A stretch of 64,000 nucleotides of DNA from Paramarasmius palmivorus (lineage: Eukaryota; Basidiomycota; Agaricomycetes; Agaricales; Marasmiaceae). Both the position numbers and the translations under genes were made by a program. The stretch is taken from contig JAYKXP010000086.1 of NCBI GenBank assembly GCA_037176845.1, positions 124,001-188,000 on the forward strand. The letters are read 5' to 3'. The notes below the pieces were generated by a model. That model saw nothing but the letters and a program-made list of their open reading frames with translations. It was not told where the DNA came from and searched no databases. Position 1 is the first letter of the stretch. Each line of letters opens with the position of its first letter. Of the stretch, positions 22,454 to 34,355 are shown piece by piece.

Positions 22454-23833
22454 ATGAACGATTTCTCCAACGCGTTTGATACTGAGAACTTGTGAGTAAT
22501 CTGCCTCCGCTCTCGATCGACTTCTTGTCTACTGACCTGTTCCTCGATGTTTCAGAAACAACGTCGTGAATTCATCCCGCGCCCCTTCCACTCAACCAGT
22601 GAATAGCGGAGGACCCATCGAATCCTACGATTTTCGTGTTGAAGACGTCGCTTGGTCTACCGACGCTACCAGTACAGGAGCTCCACCACAACCTCAACTA
22701 CCTTCGAACGGCATCGCTCACTTCAATTTCAATCATCCTGAGCGCACGCACCTCGATGTTCCTGACTGGTTTAAACTAAGGTTGAGGCGAGTTTCATACA
22801 GCGCCGAAAGTTTTCAGTACGTCCTTGTGAGTTTTGACTCGCCGAAGCAGTGGCTGAATGCTTTTTATAGACAATACACCGCGACCAATCCCATTCCGGA
22901 CTGTCCCCCGCTTCATTCACTCCCGTATCCTTTCAGGCGCGCGCTGAATCCCATTGTACACCTCAAACCGCGCAAACTACTCAAAACAATACCTTTAGTC
23001 CATTCTCACATTTCGCCCAGTACGCCGATAACGTCGAGTATAATGCTCATCAACATCGCTATGTGCCTTATCCCCAAAGACACTACTCAAATTTCGAAAT
23101 AGGCTATCCAGCCTTTCCCTCGGCAGTTCAGCCTCAGCAGCCCGACCTCTATCACAATCGCACCACTCTCCCCCAATCGTCAGTGCCTGCCTGGAATCTC
23201 CAGAGTAATGCCACCTTTTCCTTATCGCCTTCTTCCTCTCCCCAAGACCATATGACAACGAATCGATGCGCTGCCGTGGTCACAACCAAGAGTAAAGGCA
23301 AAGCACGTGCTGAACCACTTCCATCTTCTGCACCATCGTTGCCTTTACCCGCTCCTCCCTGCGCTGCCAATAAGGACTCACAAACCGGCCCCATCCGCTC
23401 AAAAGGCAAAAAAGGCACCAGAAAATACATCACAATCGACGCCTTCACCCCCGTCGTCCTTGACATGGAAGCAGATCCCAGAGGAATGACTGGGATCTGT
23501 CAATGGCTCGTCGACGATAACCATATCTGTGGCGAGCATTACAACATGAACTTCGTCTGTGACCACGTCAGGATCTCTCACCTGAAGCCTACCGTCCCAG
23601 AATCAGAGTGGGACCCCGAGTCGCCAACGTTCAGGTTCAAGTGTAGATGGCATAGGTGCAAGCATGCGGGCAAGGAACTGAAACTATGTTCGCTCAAGAA
23701 TCATTTCTTGAAGCATAGGCCTCCCAAGCTTTGTCAGTGGTGCCTAAGGGTGTTTGATCGACAGCATTTGCTGAAAGATCACACGAAGGAATGTGAGCGC
23801 AACCCGAAGAATGTGGCGTCTGGGTCGAAGTAA
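22454..23833 (+). CDS. C2H2-type zinc-finger protein
   Basis: Three exons: 22454-22491, 22556-22826 and 22871-23833, giving 423 residues. The second intron (GTGAG...TATAG, 44 bp) is needed to join the N-terminal frame to the long C-terminal frame; without it the frame stops at 23102. The N-terminal two thirds are low-complexity, rich in Ser, Pro, Asn and Gln, with a basic KGKKGTRKY segment. From residue 313 there are three Cys/His clusters: CQWLVDDNHICGEHY with later C and H, CRWHRCKHAGKELKLC with HFLKH, and CQWCLRVFDRQHLLKDHTKEC. This suggests a sequence-specific nuclear regulator, target unknown. It resembles lineage-specific mushroom zinc-finger proteins. Start chosen as the first ATG with a proper donor. 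Confidence 0.82.
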
Positions 23834-24931
23834 TGATGATTGTTTTCTGTTTCCGTTTCTTTGCCTTTTCCCGTACCTTCCTTGTCTTCTCTATATTCTT
23901 TTTACGTTGATACTATCCCTTGTTGATACCTCTCGGTGTGATATCAGTACTCATGCCGCAGATCGAACGCTTCACGTAGATAGTATTCATCTCTTTGCAG
24001 AATCTCTTCCTATCCCTCCCCATTGTGCATAGTGTATCCATATCTGTACATAGAACACGAACGACTTTCACGATAATGAAAATCATGATAACAAAGTGTA
24101 CACACCTATTCAAATTGCCGCTTGCTATAGCCCAGGCTTTCGACACTAGTCCGTTTATGAATCACTTCTAAATCCTCGCCAGGTACGATCCCCGATGGTG
24201 TCATGGAACCTGTGTTGTTGATTGAATAGAAGGACAGTACTATTAAACCTGACACACGTAAGTCCCTCCAAAGTACAAAGTACGCACAAAAGAGCAACTT
24301 GGCCGACCAGCCCTGGTGTTTCTGATAATCTGCGTATCCTCATTCTCTATGGCCGAGAATCAAACACACGGGATCGAACGCAGGTGCTATGTGATAAAAG
24401 ATGGATTGGTTACTTTTAGATGTGAATGAACAAAACGTGTCGAACACCTGCTATGATAAGGAATCACCAGATGATGATAAGCATAATGGCCATTGGGTGG
24501 ATAGATGGTAAACGGACTCTGTGCGCCCTATTCCTTCGAGGGTAAAGAGATGATCATGGTGGAAGAGAAAGGAAAGAAAAGGTGTCATAAACAGGAGAAT
24601 CCCGGCATCACAAGTCTCGCGTTCCCACGCGGATCATCCCTCAAGGTCGCCGGACCATGCATCTCCCGAGAATCGACCCTAGCGTGCGCGGAAATTAGCA
24701 ACTGAAGGAAACTGGGGTGTGATAGCCGCTTGTTAAAGGTCTGCGTTCTTGACATCAAGATTTACATTCATAGTTTACAAACCGGTATTACTGGTAGATA
24801 TTGTACATCGTGGTCGTAGTCATGTTCATGTCTATAAATACAAGGAGACCGGCGCCGTAACCCATCCCAAAATCCTACGCCCTAAGCCCTATGTCCGCGT
24901 AACCCCACTCCTCGCTCTCTCCTGTATGAAC
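23834..24931. other. Intergenic between convergent genes
   Basis: Downstream ends of the zinc-finger gene (plus) and the small membrane protein gene (minus) meet here. No further gene or RNA is supported. Confidence 0.5.
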
Positions 24932-25735
24932 CTATCTCCTCGGACTACTCCTTCTCATTCCCCTTTCGAACCCAAACCAGCCCTTCTTATTCGCGCTCTC
25001 CGCCTCCGAGGGACATACTTCGTATACATGTGATTCTAATGCACCGATTGCCATCTCAGGGAAAGTATGTGGTGCTAGTTTCGATAGAGGTGTTTGGGTC
25101 GGTAAGAGGATGAGCGTTGAGAGTTGAAGCATTTGGGGAGACGTAGATGTAGGTATATGGGCATTGGGTTTTGGAGATGTAGGTGGTGGTGGAAAAGATA
25201 ATGTTCGTGTAATTTGAGATTGATCAAGAGTAATGTCAGAAGATGGCAGAGGCAGGGAAGAGGCGGAAAGTGGGATTATATTGGGGTTTTTGAGATCTAA
25301 GCGTTGCGTAGGGGTGAATCGTCTGGTCGTTTGCGTGTTCGTGACCTACGTCGAATGTTAGCCCACGTTTTCTCACCGACTCGCACTGTTCGTACCTTTG
25401 GACCAAAATCTACCCTAACCTCCCAGAAACTGGGTGGTTCTTTCGCTACACCGCCTCCTTTCTCCCCTGCCTCCCCTCGAGCTATCCGTGCCCTTTCTCG
25501 TCGTCTCTCGTGTAGGTTATCTTCTTCAGTCTCGATATGTCGCCGATTTCTGGAGTACACGCAATACAGCAGCATAAGCAGTGTCGTACCGCCGATAATA
25601 CATATGAGGCCGATAGTTCTGGAATCTTCGGGGGTGAGTATGGTGGGCCAAATACTAATGGGCGGAATGGGAAACTCACGTATGGCCTGTTAACATCAAG
25701 CTGTTTTGACCAGAGGAGTTGGAGGCGGGGTCCAT
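24932..25735 (-). CDS. Small single-pass membrane protein of unknown function
   Basis: Three exons on the minus strand: 25680-25735, 25396-25618 and 24932-25345, giving 230 residues. It starts MDPASNSSGQNS, then a hydrophobic helix at about residues 20-42 (IGLICIIGGTTLLMLLYC), followed by a basic and acidic juxtamembrane region (RNRRHIETEEDNLHERRRER), a PPSFWEVRVDFGPK segment, a Pro/Ser/Thr-rich part and a C-terminal part with a second hydrophobic-looking stretch (MLQLSTLILLPTQT). Topology is probably N-out, C-in. Similar short proteins with a PxFWEV segment occur in Agaricomycetes, but I know no function. Both introns are 50-61 bp with good sites. Confidence 0.78.
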
Positions 25736-26350
25736 GTCGTTGCTGTATAGTTCATTCCTTTACATTTACAGTATTTATAGACCCTTTGGGTTATTGAACG
25801 TGGTGAACAGCTGGTGCTTGTGGATCGGGGAAGAGTTTGAAAGGCCAGACGGCGAGTGGGGCTGATGACGAAGCCCTCGGACTCGGATCGGAGTTCGGAG
25901 TTGATCGGCCTTTACGGTGCAAGGGTTGTGGGTTCCTCGGACCGGTGTCTTTTCCATCTGTTCGGATCCAAGGGTGTAAACATAGCTGCTGCACCCGAAA
26001 GCTCGCCTCCACCTAGGAGCAAGTTATACGAGAGCTTGGTAACTGTATTACTTCCGGCGGAATACAACACCGCTCGTCGATGTCCTCGCTCCCAATCATC
26101 GTCATGGCAACGTCATGGATATGAACGTTTCTAATGAAGTAGTGAGGTCTTATCGCGCAGTACACACGAGGTGCATTGTCAGCAAAGTACCCCGATATAG
26201 GCTACGCATCATCCAATCTCACAGGTTTCTGTAGTCGATTGTACCCCTTCCACTCGTCAAACCAAGTCGTCAAACCAAGTCATTTTCACCGTGATCAACC
26301 TTATCTTATTCCATGTCGATAGAAATTAGCAATATCTCTAGCTTGATAGG
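25736..26350. other. Intergenic, nothing recognised
   Basis: Lies between two minus-strand genes: upstream of the small membrane protein and downstream of the 7TM-like gene. A short duplicated phrase (CAAACCAAGTCGT) occurs near 26260. Nothing else is seen. Confidence 0.45.
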
Positions 26351-27704
26351 TCAAACAGTCTGTATCACGGATTGATCTATGCTGCGTCCAAGTGCAATTC
26401 GAACAATAATGGTGGTTGACGCAATACCCTAGATATGCACATTAATGCCTCTCAAAACTTGAAGTGCCACAATATACAAACTCACCGCCACAGACGACCA
26501 ACAGCGGAGTAACGCAGATATCACAATCCTCCAGATGGTAAAATTGGTATAATCGTCTGGTTTAGACCTCGGCCAAGCAAATTTGATCTGGAAGATACAT
26601 GTCACCGCGAGGAATACCGAGTAGAGTACACCAGACTCCAGCCTAATAGAAGGCCTTTAGTACTGGCTCGGATTGAAATGGCGCTGTATAAGAGAAACGC
26701 ACGTCGCCGCTACTGCCGTATTATACATTCTTCGAGGCTTGGAATGAAAATGAGGTGCCACTTCACGGGTTGTGGCAAAGATGCGGAACCCTTGAAAGAA
26801 AGGTCAATATTGGGGATTCGTGGGACGTATGGGTGAATGGACTGCGTGACAGCGCACCGATCAGGGATGACATGAGGAGATTATTGAGTCCGATAACCAA
26901 GCCCGTCATACCGACAGCAACGTCCTTAAATCCATGTAGCTCAACTCCGGCGACAACTTCGACTGCATCAGGAATGCTCTCAAAGATTACGATGAATCCA
27001 GCAACTTGGCTTCAGCTGAGTTTTCGGAGTTGCACAGTTGCGATGAAACGAGCTTACTATGACTACCGAGATAGATGAGACCTGGAAGGACGATGGTTCT
27101 CCAGCGCCTTCCCAGTACAGCGTAATAGCGCAGCAACTAGAGAAAAAGGTGAAATAACGTGAATAAACACAGTTTGAAGGTGACTTACCAATATGCCATC
27201 TGCAACAGCACTGCATCCATTCAATCTCTGGTACAAAGGTAGACCTCGAAGCAACTCGCCGACATACCTTGATGCGAATCTAAAGTAGTACGCAAGATAG
27301 TATAGTCTCTCGACGTATTCAGACTTCGAATGACAGCTAGACAAATCGTCAACGAGTAGTTATTACTTGGTGATGAAATACGTACCTCTCACATGAGCCG
27401 TAGATATCGGCAGTAAAAGAGGAGGCTTTCTCCACGGTAGTAAATGTGAAAAGGAAGATTGCAGTGACGAGTTTCAATATTGTGGATTTCCTGTACAGAA
27501 TCGACGCGCAGAAGCCAAATGTCGTGGTGTATATTCCTACGGAAATCAGCAATAATTTCAGCCCAGGAAGATATTTACAACGAACCATAGATGAAGTGAT
27601 TGAGCTAGACGTCTCAAAATGAGTGCAGGGAGGACATAACGATAGTAACTCACCGCGGTTATTGTAATTTGGGCGAGGGTCTGGTAGTTGGGATCCAGCG
27701 CCAT
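26351..27704 (-). CDS. 7TM-like integral membrane protein, family copy 1
   Basis: Ten exons on the minus strand: 27654-27704, 27586-27604, 27386-27536, 27268-27336, 27189-27225, 27067-27136, 26858-27004, 26703-26790, 26486-26642 and 26351-26428, summing to 288 residues with no stop. Helices alternate with short loops: GIYTTTFGFCASILY; LKLVTAIFLFTFTTVE; SAVADGILLRYYAVLGRRW; IVLPGLIYLVAGFIVIFE; VAVGMTGLVIGL; LESGVLYSVFLAVTCIF; and a last segment ending TTIIVRIALGRS. The ADGILLRYY/GRRW and LESG blocks are hallmarks shared with the three other copies in this window. It belongs to a large unnamed agaricomycete membrane-protein family; function unknown, sensing or transport would be guesses. Intron density is very high. 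Confidence 0.85.
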
Positions 27705-28909
27705 AGTAGAAGAGCTTCTTGGCTAGTGGCTTAAGTGCCTTGGGAAGTCAATTCAGTCAGTGAATCATACAGAATAGAATTCCGAGTCATGGCAGGCAGA
27801 TCGTGGTATGAAGGAAAGAATGATCTCGACTGCTTCGGCTATTGCCGCCTTTGATAACTGCCGGCCAAGTGCCGCTATTCGCTGTCGACTTGTTACCACC
27901 ATGTCATATCCTCTATATGCTGCTCTTCGCAGCAAAACGACCTGGTCAGGCTCTCAGATATGTACTGTGGCTTTCACAATAGCCATAGAGTGCTGAAACA
28001 GATCAGATAACGACGCATCAACCATCAAATTGACATGTACCTATCAACATAACACCCTCTCGACTCTATAGCCTTCTCAACTCTATAACCTTGTCCGGCT
28101 CCATATCCATTCCTACCTTGTAGCCACAAATACACTTACGCGTTCCAGATATAGCTCAGGACAGCGAAGGATGTAATATTCCTTCTGATACACGGGGTCG
28201 ACATGGAGCTAGGAGCAGCTCATGTATTTGGTCCTAGGAACCAATGCAGTCGGAGGTGAGCTTTTCTTCAGTGTATACTGGTACTACAAGACTGGTTAAT
28301 GCAGCTATCTTGCGCTCCCAGTGAGCTTTAGCATCTTAGTTATTCCTTTCAAAGACTACGAGAGACTCCTTGTAATATGGTCGCGGTGGCCGAGTATGTC
28401 ATGGTGAGGAAGAAGTGGCTAGCGCCAGAAAATAACTAATCTTTGCTTTGACCATTCCATTACATTCCATCCTATATTCACGGAACGGACAGTTTCAATT
28501 TCATTCCTATTTTCAGGACATGCATCGTCACTCGCAATCTCATCCTTCTACAGCTTATTAGCCGTTTAAGCCAATGGTGGGAATATACGAGATTTGGCCT
28601 AAGAATTGTTTTCTAAAGCAGAAACAGGTAAATTCAATCAGTCGACTGACTCACCTCCTGTACGACTAATCTGACGAACTATGATTGACAGGAAAGGTGC
28701 ACATCACACTCCGCTCGTTATCCAGTTATTATCCTACTACGATGGCTCAGGACATTGTATGTCATTGCATGTCTCTGTTAATCTTGTTCAGTCTATTGTC
28801 CAAGCTAACTTTGCGTGGCAGGGTGCTTCAAGTACAGTCTGATAAGGATTAGAGGTCATCGGACCCATGCGGAATTGGTAAGAGATCACGACACGCGGGG
28901 TCGCAATAG
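27705..28909. other. Intergenic between divergent genes
   Basis: About 1.2 kb upstream of both the minus-strand 7TM-like gene and the plus-strand P450. Near 28060 the phrase CTCAACTCTATA/CTCGACTCTATA is repeated. No gene seen. Confidence 0.45.
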
Positions 28910-28916
28910 TATAAAA
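28910..28916 (+). promoter_or_regulatory. TATA box of the P450 gene
   Basis: TATAAAA, 134 bp upstream of the ATG at 29044. Confidence 0.5.
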
Positions 28917-29043
28917 GCTGCTTGTCGCCGTGATCATTGATAATTACGCCTGAAACCCGCCTGTAGGCCAACCGAGGTATGTCACCTGTCAGATGACTGA
29001 ACTGCTTTTTAGAAATTGATCCCTCATTTGACCTAAGCAGGAC

Positions 29044-31217
29044 ATGACCGTGACGTGGAATTTCTGCGTGCTAATCATTGTTATTTACATAGCCCAACGA
29101 ATTGCCAGACGAAGAAGACTACCGCTACCACCTGGACCGAGAGGATATCCTATTATAGGTAACATCACTCAGCTCGACACAGAGCGTCACTGGCACACAT
29201 TCGTGCAATGGAAGAAGGAGTACGGTAGGTTCGCCGTTCCACCTCTCCCGTTTACATACAATCGAGCGTGGAAACTTACCGTATCACCAGGTGATATCGT
29301 TCACTTCCGTTTATTCAATCAATCCGTTATCCTCCTGAACACCGCAAAGGCCACAGGCGACCTTCTCGATCGACGAGCCTCGAATTACTCTGAACGACCC
29401 CGCCTGCCTGTGTTGGAACACCTCACGGGTGGGATGGAAAACAATATCATCAGTGCGAATCATGGCCCAATGTACGTCGTACAAGCTCTGTCTTTCAAGT
29501 TATGCATGCCAATCCTAAGTCCAGGTGGCGCTCACAACGAAGAGCTGCACATAATGCCCTGAATATGCGTGTGATTAAAGGATATTACCCTATTCAGATG
29601 CGTGAAGCTGTTCAGCTTGCTTTGGATATGTTGGATAGTCCCAATAATTGGATGAAACATACTCATCGGTTTGTCTCCGCCAAATATACTGCTGCTTTTT
29701 GCTATCTTATATATCCTCATCCGCGGCAGCTTTGCATCAATCGAATCGGCCTCTGTCATCTACAATGACCCCTCTCATGGTCAAGCACTCTCCGTCCTCA
29801 CCGATTTCCTCGATACCATCGCAGAGGTTTCTGGACCAGGGAAATACCTAGCGAATCATATACATCTTTTTGAACACGTACCAGAGTGTTTTGCGAATTG
29901 GAAGAAGATGACAAGGGAGAAGTATGAGTTGTTTTCAGAGAAGTTTTTGTTTTGCTTTAAAGAGATCAAGGGTGCGGTGGTGAGGCTTCTATCGCCAACT
30001 TTCGCGAACTACAATACTAATGAATAATTGTGTAGCTCCGAAAAGAAGAAATCGGCCCAAGTTTCTGTGCTACTATGTCCGAGACTCATGACCAACACGG
30101 GTTAAATGAGACACAGGCTGCGTGGTTAGCTGCTGTGCTTTAGTGAGTAATCTGTGCTTTTTCCATCTTTTCTATCACTTTTGCACAGGTATCATTCTAA
30201 TCCCCTTCTGTCTCAGCTCTGCAGGTTACGAAACGGTGCGTCACGATATTGCTACTTACAGATGGCGCTCGGCATTCATACCGTTGCAGACAGCCAACGC
30301 TTTAGGCTGGCTACTACTGGCAATGGCATCTTTCCCCGAAGTACAGCAGAAAGTACAGGCGGAATTGGATAGTGTTATCGGCAGAACGAGGATTCCGACG
30401 TTGGATGATATGGTCAATTTGCCGTATTATAGGGCTGTGGTCAAGGAGGTGTGTGCGCCTAATGGGTGGCAAGGTGAAGTGCTGACTTGAGTCACAGGTA
30501 TTACGCTGGAGACCCCCTGTGCCTTTCGGTGTTTTCCATGGGTCAAAAGAGGTAAATTTCTTGAGGTATAGGAATTGAGAGTATTTGATCAAACACTTAT
30601 GATTGATAAGGATGATGTTTACGAGGGTTACTACATCCCAAAAGGAAGTGCCATTGTTGGAAACATCTTGTGGGTGCAATTTGTCTGCTTCCCGACGGTG
30701 ACAACGATAGTTAAGCGGAGTACAGAGCCATTGATCATGAAGAAATGCTATATGGGCCGAACCCCAATCACTTCATACCCGAGCGATTCTTGAATCCCGA
30801 TGGGACACATAAGCCATCACCTGCTGACACTAAGGAGGAAGGTCATTTCTCGTTCGGATTTGGGAGAAGGTGAGCATTTAATATCGATTCAAGGTTTGGA
30901 GGTCTCAGTCTCTCTTGTCTAGGATATGTCCCGGGCGTCATTTAGCGAACAACGCACTGCTGAGTTTTGCCGTTGTTCTTTGGGCTATGATTATAGAGCC
31001 TGGAAGTGATGCTGATGGCGGGAAGGTTGGTATTACCACGGATGATAGGGGACATGGGATTCTAAGGTGAGACACATTCCTGTTACTCGAAATGGACTTG
31101 CTTTTGGACACTCATGCGTGGGTATACAGTCGAGCAAATATTTTCGTGGTTTCGACTCGGAACCGCTTCCCCGAGGCTGCACAGATCCTTGTGACTGAAC
31201 AATCGGTATATGTTTAA
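29044..31217 (+). CDS. Cytochrome P450 monooxygenase (intact)
   Basis: Twelve exons: 29044-29224, 29291-29471, 29525-29668, 29730-29979, 30036-30142, 30217-30235, 30290-30448, 30498-30551, 30611-30669, 30726-30869, 30923-31066 and 31130-31217; 509 residues, normal for a microsomal P450. An N-terminal anchor (FCVLIIVIYIA) is followed by the proline-rich PLPPGPRGYPIIGN hinge. The I helix has AGYETT at 290-295, the K helix ExxR is E347-R350, and the haem loop is FGFGRRICPG with Cys435 as ligand. It would oxidise a small lipophilic substrate at the ER with electrons from P450 reductase. The sequence style resembles the large mushroom clans often annotated as O-methylsterigmatocystin oxidoreductase-like, but substrate cannot be inferred. 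One donor (GTGGGT at 30670) is non-ideal. Exon 6 is only 19 nt. No other biosynthetic gene is adjacent. Confidence 0.9.
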
Positions 31218-31976
31218 TTGGTAAAAGGGCCCAAGAATGAAGAGGACTATTAAGACTCGGAAAACAAACTAAGCATATCATCGACCCTGATCCGCTAGTC
31301 AGCACCGCTTAAACAAGGCTTGCTAGCGACCGTCGTACTGCCTATGTCACGGTAGACACGACAACCAAGGCCGGATGGTCAGCAAAGCCACGGCCGTTGC
31401 TTTTCCTCTGGTTGATCTCCGTGTGGCACAAGTTCGGCTTGAATTCGGTGCTTGGAATGCCGTCTCCTAGATCAGATCCGAGAGATCCGAGAGTATTCCC
31501 CACGGAGGATTTAACTCGCGTGGCAGTGTGCAAACTTCTTCACCCACAACGTCCTCGAACCGGGTTTCCATGACAACTTTGCTCATAACACCTTTAAATG
31601 CTCCGGTGCACCAGGTTCCGCCTCATCTGACCGTTTGCGTCCAAGTCGAGTGCTAATCACCTTACTGCACTGCCCGCTTGACCTAAGATGCCTGTGCCAG
31701 CACAACCATCATGAAACGTTGCCCTGTGCTCTCTTCATTCATCTGTCCATTCTATTTTTATTTCGCTAGAATCCATTCAACGTTATTGCTTCTTCCCCAA
31801 GTGACACACATGGATCCTTCTGATGGAAATCCACGGTGATATCTCACCAATGATCGACACCGCATCTCGCTTGATAAAACTGATGGTCGAGCACTCTTCT
31901 CCCCATCCCTTCCTTCCTTCCTCCTTTTCCTCTCTTTCTCCGAGTCTATCTTTTCCCTTCTACAAGCTCATTTGAC
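31218..31976. other. Intergenic; pyrimidine-rich promoter of the fungalysin gene
   Basis: No gene. The last 90 bp before 31977 are C/T-rich (CCTTCCTTCCTCC and similar), as is common upstream of fungal genes lacking a TATA box. Confidence 0.45.
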
Positions 31977-34209
31977 ATGAGTTTCAGCAACTTCTTTTTT
32001 GTGTCTGTATTCCTCGCTGTGCTGTGCACAACGAATGTCACCGCTGCACCTTCCCCTTCCTGGTCGAAACACGCTACGCATCGCCGACGAGTGGTGGCTC
32101 GAGGACAACAGGTTGAATACTACCAGCCACGGTCTCAGTTCAAAGTCAGTTTCATCACGTTCCAGGAGAATGTAACTAACCTGCTCCATTTCTAGGCCTA
32201 TGGCTCTGGTACTCCGTTAGCTCAGCCGCAATCGTTCACGGAACCGAGTGGATTGACAAGCAACACGTTGACATGGGTACAGAACCAGTTGAGCTTGGAT
32301 AATTCGAGTGTTGCTTGGCAATCAGGGTGGTCAATGGATGGGACGTCTTGTGGATATGTGAAGCAGGTCCATGTGAGTAATTAGTTGACTTCGTTCACGA
32401 CCCAGAAAATTAATTTTCTTGCAGGATGGAGTTCCATTTGTCAATGCCGTTGGGAATGTCATGTTCAAGGGGAATAACGTCGTCTCCTTCGGAAACTCGT
32501 TCATCGATACAGGTACGTGATGGATTCATTGTTCATGCTTAGCTTCTGCTGACGAACGAGTAGGAAAGGCCCAGATTGCATCCTCGAAGCCGAGCATCCA
32601 ATCTTCCGACGCCATTGCAGAAGCCGAGTCGGTGCTGAATGGGACTCATTCTGGAAAAGAACCAACCCTGCAGTATCTAGCTCAACCTGATGGTTCAGCA
32701 GCTCTCGTCCATGCGGTACAAGTTCAGAATGAGGATGCTGGAACTTTCTATGAAGCGTACGTTGATGCTCACAGCGGAGACGTCCTCTCGGTTTCTGATT
32801 TTGTCGCTGATGCTACCGTGAGTGCTCTTATTCTGGGAGATGAACTAAGGCCAAAGTATTGATGCCGCTGCTAGTTTGAGGCTCTTCCGATTCAAAAAGC
32901 GACGCTTGACGATGGACTGGAATCGATTGTAAATCCTGAAAACCTTGAAGCATCTCCTAACGGATGGAATTTCAATGGCACCGCCAACACTACCGATACG
33001 ACGTAAGTATATTTCATTGTCCAACCGTGACATTCGATCTTATGTTCGCAGTGGCAACAATGTCTTCGTCTTTTCTGGTGATAGCGAAGTGACTCAAGGA
33101 GCTGTCTCTGGCGGTGCCCTTACCTTCAATTTCAAATACGATCCTTCCAAGGACCCCACGGACCCCAACAACATTAATGCCGCACGTACAAATGCATTTG
33201 TTCTCGCAAACACTTTCCACGATTTCACGTACCTCTATGGATTCACTGAGAAGGCGTTCAACTTCCAACTGGATAACTTCGACAACGGTGGCGTAGCCGG
33301 CGATCCTGTTCTGATGTCTGTTCAGGATCCGTCGGGGCTGAACAACGCTAATTTCCTAACGCTTCCTGAGTATGTGTATGCGCATTCTTCCTAGAAATTT
33401 AACTGGACCATTGTTCTGTCAGTGGTCAACCTGGGCAATGCAGAATGTTCATTTTCGACCTCAGAAATGTAAGTACTGAAGTCCTGAATCTCAGCCACAA
33501 CGCTCACAATCTTTTGAATATAGCCGCGACAAGATGGCGCCATGGAGAATGGCATACCCATTCATGAGCTTACACACGGATTAACCAATCGAATGACTGG
33601 CGGGGGCACGGGCACTTGTCTCCAAACCCTAGAATCTTCGGGCCTTGGTGAAGGATGGTCCGATGCTGTTGCCGAGTACGTCGGTTTCTTTTCTTCAGTG
33701 ATCTCGTGCCGGCTAAGTCGTTCTTCTATAGTTGGACACAGCAAACCAGCGCCCAGACTGAAGACTTTGTCATTGGTCAATTCGTTTCCGGAAGGCCTCA
33801 AGGAATTCGGACTCAGCCATACTCCGTTGATCCAGCAGTCAACACCCTAAAATACTCCGATATCGGTCGACTGAACGAGCCTCACGCTATCGGTGAGGTC
33901 TGGGCAAATGTCTTGCACAACGTCTACGCCTCGCTCGTTGATGAGAAAGGATTTTCCGCTACCGCGATGACCGACCCCACTGGCACAGAGGGTAATGTCG
34001 TCTTCATGCATCTGTTGGTAGATGCACTCGCGATTCAACCATGCAACCCAACCACTTTGGATGCTCGGGATGCCATTGTTCAAGCAGATGTCAACAGGTT
34101 CAATGGCGAGAATGAATGCACGCTTAGGAAGGCCTTCGCGTCCAAGGGCTTGGGTTTGAATGCCACGCCTGACTTCCAGGATGACGATACTGTTCCGCCA
34201 AACTGCTAA
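31977..34209 (+). CDS. Secreted fungalysin zinc metalloprotease (M36)
   Basis: Nine exons: 31977-32144, 32196-32372, 32425-32512, 32564-32817, 32875-33002, 33052-33369, 33423-33468, 33524-33675 and 33732-34209; 602 residues, the usual M36 precursor length. A signal peptide of about 24 residues is followed by the inhibitory FTP-type propeptide ([20 protein letters not shown]) and the catalytic domain starting near [14 protein letters not shown]. Zinc site: HELTH at 407-411 (His407, Glu408, His411) and Glu436 in [10 protein letters not shown]-terminal landmarks [12 protein letters not shown] and [10 protein letters not shown] are typical. It cleaves extracellular protein after autoproteolytic removal of the propeptide. 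The gene converges with the 7TM-like gene 147 bp downstream. Confidence 0.94.
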
Positions 34210-34355
34210 TTGGAGATACTATGTAGAAGTTGTTTATTTGTGTTCGGGACAGTAGACTCGGATAAAACTCGGAATAGGAAGCACATTTGCAGGAAGTTGT
34301 GACCTAAGGACCTAATAACAAGTCAATCAGCATGAGAACCCTTCGAAGTTCGTCA

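Noticed and set aside
24640..24730. A further tRNA-like sequence (T-arm-like GGTCGATTC on the minus strand)
   Set aside because: No acceptor stem or anticodon arm could be paired around it.
26755..27078. Plus-strand open frame of 107 codons
   Set aside because: It overlaps exons of the minus-strand 7TM-like gene, whose frame, motifs and splice sites are consistent.
26351..34209. A biosynthetic or secretion gene cluster around the P450 and protease
   Set aside because: The neighbours are unrelated families on both strands; there is no backbone synthase, transporter or regulator that would mark a cluster.
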